From: Olsenella porci
GTDB taxonomy: Bacteria > Actinomycetota > Coriobacteriia > Coriobacteriales > Atopobiaceae
NCBI RefSeq assembly: GCF_009695875.1
Contig: NZ_VUNC01000002.1
Span: 372,001-436,000 of the forward strand
Reading direction: 5' to 3'
Length of the DNA: 64,000 nucleotides
Each line of letters opens with the position of its first letter. Position 1 is the stretch's first letter. The position numbers were made by a program, and so were the translations under genes. The notes below the pieces were generated by a model. The model saw only the letters and a list, made by a program, of their open reading frames with translations. It was not told the origin of the DNA and made no database searches. This document shows positions 62,582 to 64,000 of the stretch, piece by piece.

Positions 62582-63817
62582 ATGGCAAGGGTCAGGAACA
62601 TTCTGGTGGGACAGTCCGGCGGCCCGACCGCCGCGATCAACGCGAGTCTCGCGGGAGTCATGGACGCCTCGCGCGAGCTAGGACTTCGCCCCATAGGCAT
62701 GCGCTACGGCATCAAGGGGCTGCTGGACGGCCGCACCGTGGACCTCTCGTCCAACCTCCCCGGCAAGCTCGAGCTTGAGCTGCTGCGCCACACCCCCGCC
62801 AGCTACCTAGGATCCTGCCGCTACAAGCTGCCCGACCCGGAGAAGGACGACCGCCCGTACCGCCAGCTGTTCGACGAGTTCAACCGCCTGGGCGTTGGCT
62901 ACGTGCTTTACATCGGCGGAAACGACTCCATGGACACCATCGCGCGCCTCTCGTCCTACGGCGAGTCGCAGGGCAGCGACGTCCGCTTTGTGGGCGTCCC
63001 CAAGACGATAGACAACGACCTCCTGGGCTGCGACCACACGCCCGGCTACGGCAGCGCCGCCAAGTTCGTGGCGACAGCGACCGCCGAGATCCAGCGCGAC
63101 TCCGACGTGTACGACCTCAGCAGCGTCACGTTCGTCGAGATCATGGGCCGCGATGCCGGTTGGCTTGCCGCCGCCTCCACCCTTGCAGGGTCAGCCGGTG
63201 GCCCCTCTCCCGACGTCGTCCTCCTCCCGGAGGTCAGCTTTGACGAGAGAAAGTTGCTCGATCGCATCTCCAACCTGCTGGAACGCCAGAACACCGTGAT
63301 CGTCGCCGTGAGCGAGGGGCTTCGCGCCCCAGACGGCAAGCTGCTGTGCGAGCGCGCCTCCTCCGGGGTGGGGACCGACGAGTTTGGCCACCTTGCGCAG
63401 CTCTCGGGAACCGGCAGGTACCTGGCCGCGCTCACCCGCGAGCGCATCGGCTGCAAGACGCGCTGTGTGGAGCTCTCGACCCTGCAGCGCTGCGCCTCGA
63501 CCACGGCGAGCGCGGTCGACCTGTCGGAGTCCCGCTCGCTGGGTGCCGCCGGCGTGCTTGCCGCGACCGACAGCCAGTCCGGCGTGATGGTTGCGCTCGA
63601 GCGCACGTCCACGACCCCCTACCAGACCCGCCTGGTGAGCGTGGACGTCACCAAGGTCGCCGACAAGGTGCGCCGCGTGCCGCGCCACTGGATCACCCCC
63701 GACGGGATGGGGCTCACGCGTGACTTCGAGCTGTACGCACGCCCGCTGGTCCGTGGCGAGGACCGCCCGGCGATGGTGGACGGCGTCCCGCAGTTCATCG
63801 CCCCGCTGCGGGGGTAG
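62582..63817 (+). CDS. 6-phosphofructokinase, pyrophosphate-type sequence
   Basis: 411 residues from the ATG at 62582, preceded by GCGAGAGGAGCGG. N-terminus VRNILVGQSGGPTAAINASL. Two residues suggest PPi rather than ATP as donor: GGNDSMD (the Asp of GGDGS in ATP enzymes is replaced by the PPi-type GGNDS) and Lys141 in VPKTIDNDL, where ATP enzymes have PGTIDND. MGRDAGWLAA is also typical of PPi-type. It converts fructose-6-phosphate to the 1,6-bisphosphate, probably reversibly. Monocistronic, ending in a hairpin. Confidence 0.93.
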   Translation: MARVRNILVGQSGGPTAAINASLAGVMDASRELGLRPIGMRYGIKGLLDGRTVDLSSNLPGKLELELLRHTPASYLGSCRYKLPDPEKDDRPYRQLFDEFNRLGVGYVLYIGGNDSMDTIARLSSYGESQGSDVRFVGVPKTIDNDLLGCDHTPGYGSAAKFVATATAEIQRDSDVYDLSSVTFVEIMGRDAGWLAAASTLAGSAGGPSPDVVLLPEVSFDERKLLDRISNLLERQNTVIVAVSEGLRAPDGKLLCERASSGVGTDEFGHLAQLSGTGRYLAALTRERIGCKTRCVELSTLQRCASTTASAVDLSESRSLGAAGVLAATDSQSGVMVALERTSTTPYQTRLVSVDVTKVADKVRRVPRHWITPDGMGLTRDFELYARPLVRGEDRPAMVDGVPQFIAPLRG

Positions 63818-63836
63818 GTGCCAAGACAGGGCAAGC

Positions 63837-63875
63837 ATGGCGGCGAGACTTCCCAACGGTCTGCCTCGCCGCCAT
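63837..63875 (+). terminator. Stem-loop after phosphofructokinase
   Basis: ATGGCGGCGAG and CTCGCCGCCAT form an 11-bp perfect stem, with possible inner pairing GAC/GTC, 20 bp past the stop codon. CTTCATG follows, with no clear U run. Confidence 0.7.
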
Positions 63876-63950
63876 CTTCATGCCGTTCGCCTACGATGGA
63901 GCCCGAGCCAACGCCACGGGCACGGAGCCCGCCATCGGGAGGGGAACACC

Positions 63951-64000
63951 ATGGGAAGCATCCGCATCAGCGACACCACGCGCGAGGAGAGGATCCGCAT
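63951..64000 (+). CDS. Start of an unidentified gene (partial)
   Basis: An ATG at 63951 with GGGAGGGG 8 nt upstream opens a frame running off the window end. Visible residues: MGSIRISDTTREERIR. Too short to assign; it lies downstream of the phosphofructokinase hairpin in the same direction. Confidence 0.6.
   Translation, partial: MGSIRISDTTREERIR

Overview
The window is a GC-rich actinobacterial chromosome segment. Gene content suggests the class Coriobacteriia, most likely an Olsenella-like member of the Atopobiaceae (inference from content, not a database match). Clues are a fused RmlC-RmlD protein, secreted proteins with three C-terminal or central YRLYNPN (DUF5648-type) repeats, LPXTG-type pilins, a HypA/HypB pair flanking a GltD-like flavoprotein, and a pyrophosphate-type phosphofructokinase. 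The segment holds about 48 genes and one tRNA gene. It has no rRNA, CRISPR array or recognisable transposase.

Layout. (1) 1-9486, minus strand: a cell-surface polysaccharide operon. It starts with a Wzz/CpsC-type protein, a bacterial tyrosine kinase and its PHP phosphatase, continues with the priming sugar transferase, a DUF1972 glycosyltransferase (unusually AT-rich) and rmlA/rmlB/rmlCD for dTDP-rhamnose, and ends with two further glycosyltransferases, the last cut by the window edge. (2) 9787-16985, minus: an ion-homeostasis block with two TrkA-type K+ regulators, a P-type ATPase with Na,K-ATPase-like (type IIC) signatures, and a KdpDE-like two-component system without KdpFABC. (3) 17442-21402: a secreted NlpC/P60-type hydrolase, a HAD phosphatase, tRNA-Val and a DUF1805 protein. 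(4) 21535-25582: nrdA-nrdB under tandem NrdR boxes. (5) 25748-32202: a tRNA-binding (MetG C-terminal-like) protein, an O-acetylhomoserine sulfhydrylase-type enzyme, and hypB / GltD-like multi-FeS flavoprotein / hypA. (6) 32881-38591: a MarR repressor with three matching operators driving a heterodimeric ABC exporter, then an NADH oxidase. (7) 38952-47119: a secreted leucine-rich-repeat protein and a membrane/signalling group (DUF6591-like, PH-like plus zinc ribbon, SPFH-SHOCT, Ser/Thr kinase, HTH protein). (8) 48187-54420: a three-gene pilus locus with a thioester tip adhesin. (9) 54682-64000: a phosphoesterase coupled to a ParB-like/BMP fusion, a GNAT, a LytTR/DUF3021 pair, a flavoprotein, YaaA, a small conserved-looking protein, phosphofructokinase, and the first codons of one more gene.

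The most unusual content is outside genes. Family A is a 26-bp unit found in six intergenic clusters (near 17.2, 27.9, 32.7, 48.0, 58.5 and 60.9 kb). It has a nearly fixed modular layout: forward units on the left, inverted units on the right, spacers almost always 15-16 bp, and often a third inverted unit farther right. Family B is a roughly 330-bp MITE-like element at 40.6 and 47.4 kb, with about 27-bp inverted ends and two internal 48-bp palindromes. A third short palindrome, TCAGYTGGCRRCTGA, lies upstream of the PH-like/SPFH genes and of the Ser/Thr kinase gene, next to an HTH regulator, and looks like a shared operator.

Gene calls rest on motif reading and start codons mainly on Shine-Dalgarno sequences. 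No searches could be run, so family names for weakly conserved proteins are tentative.
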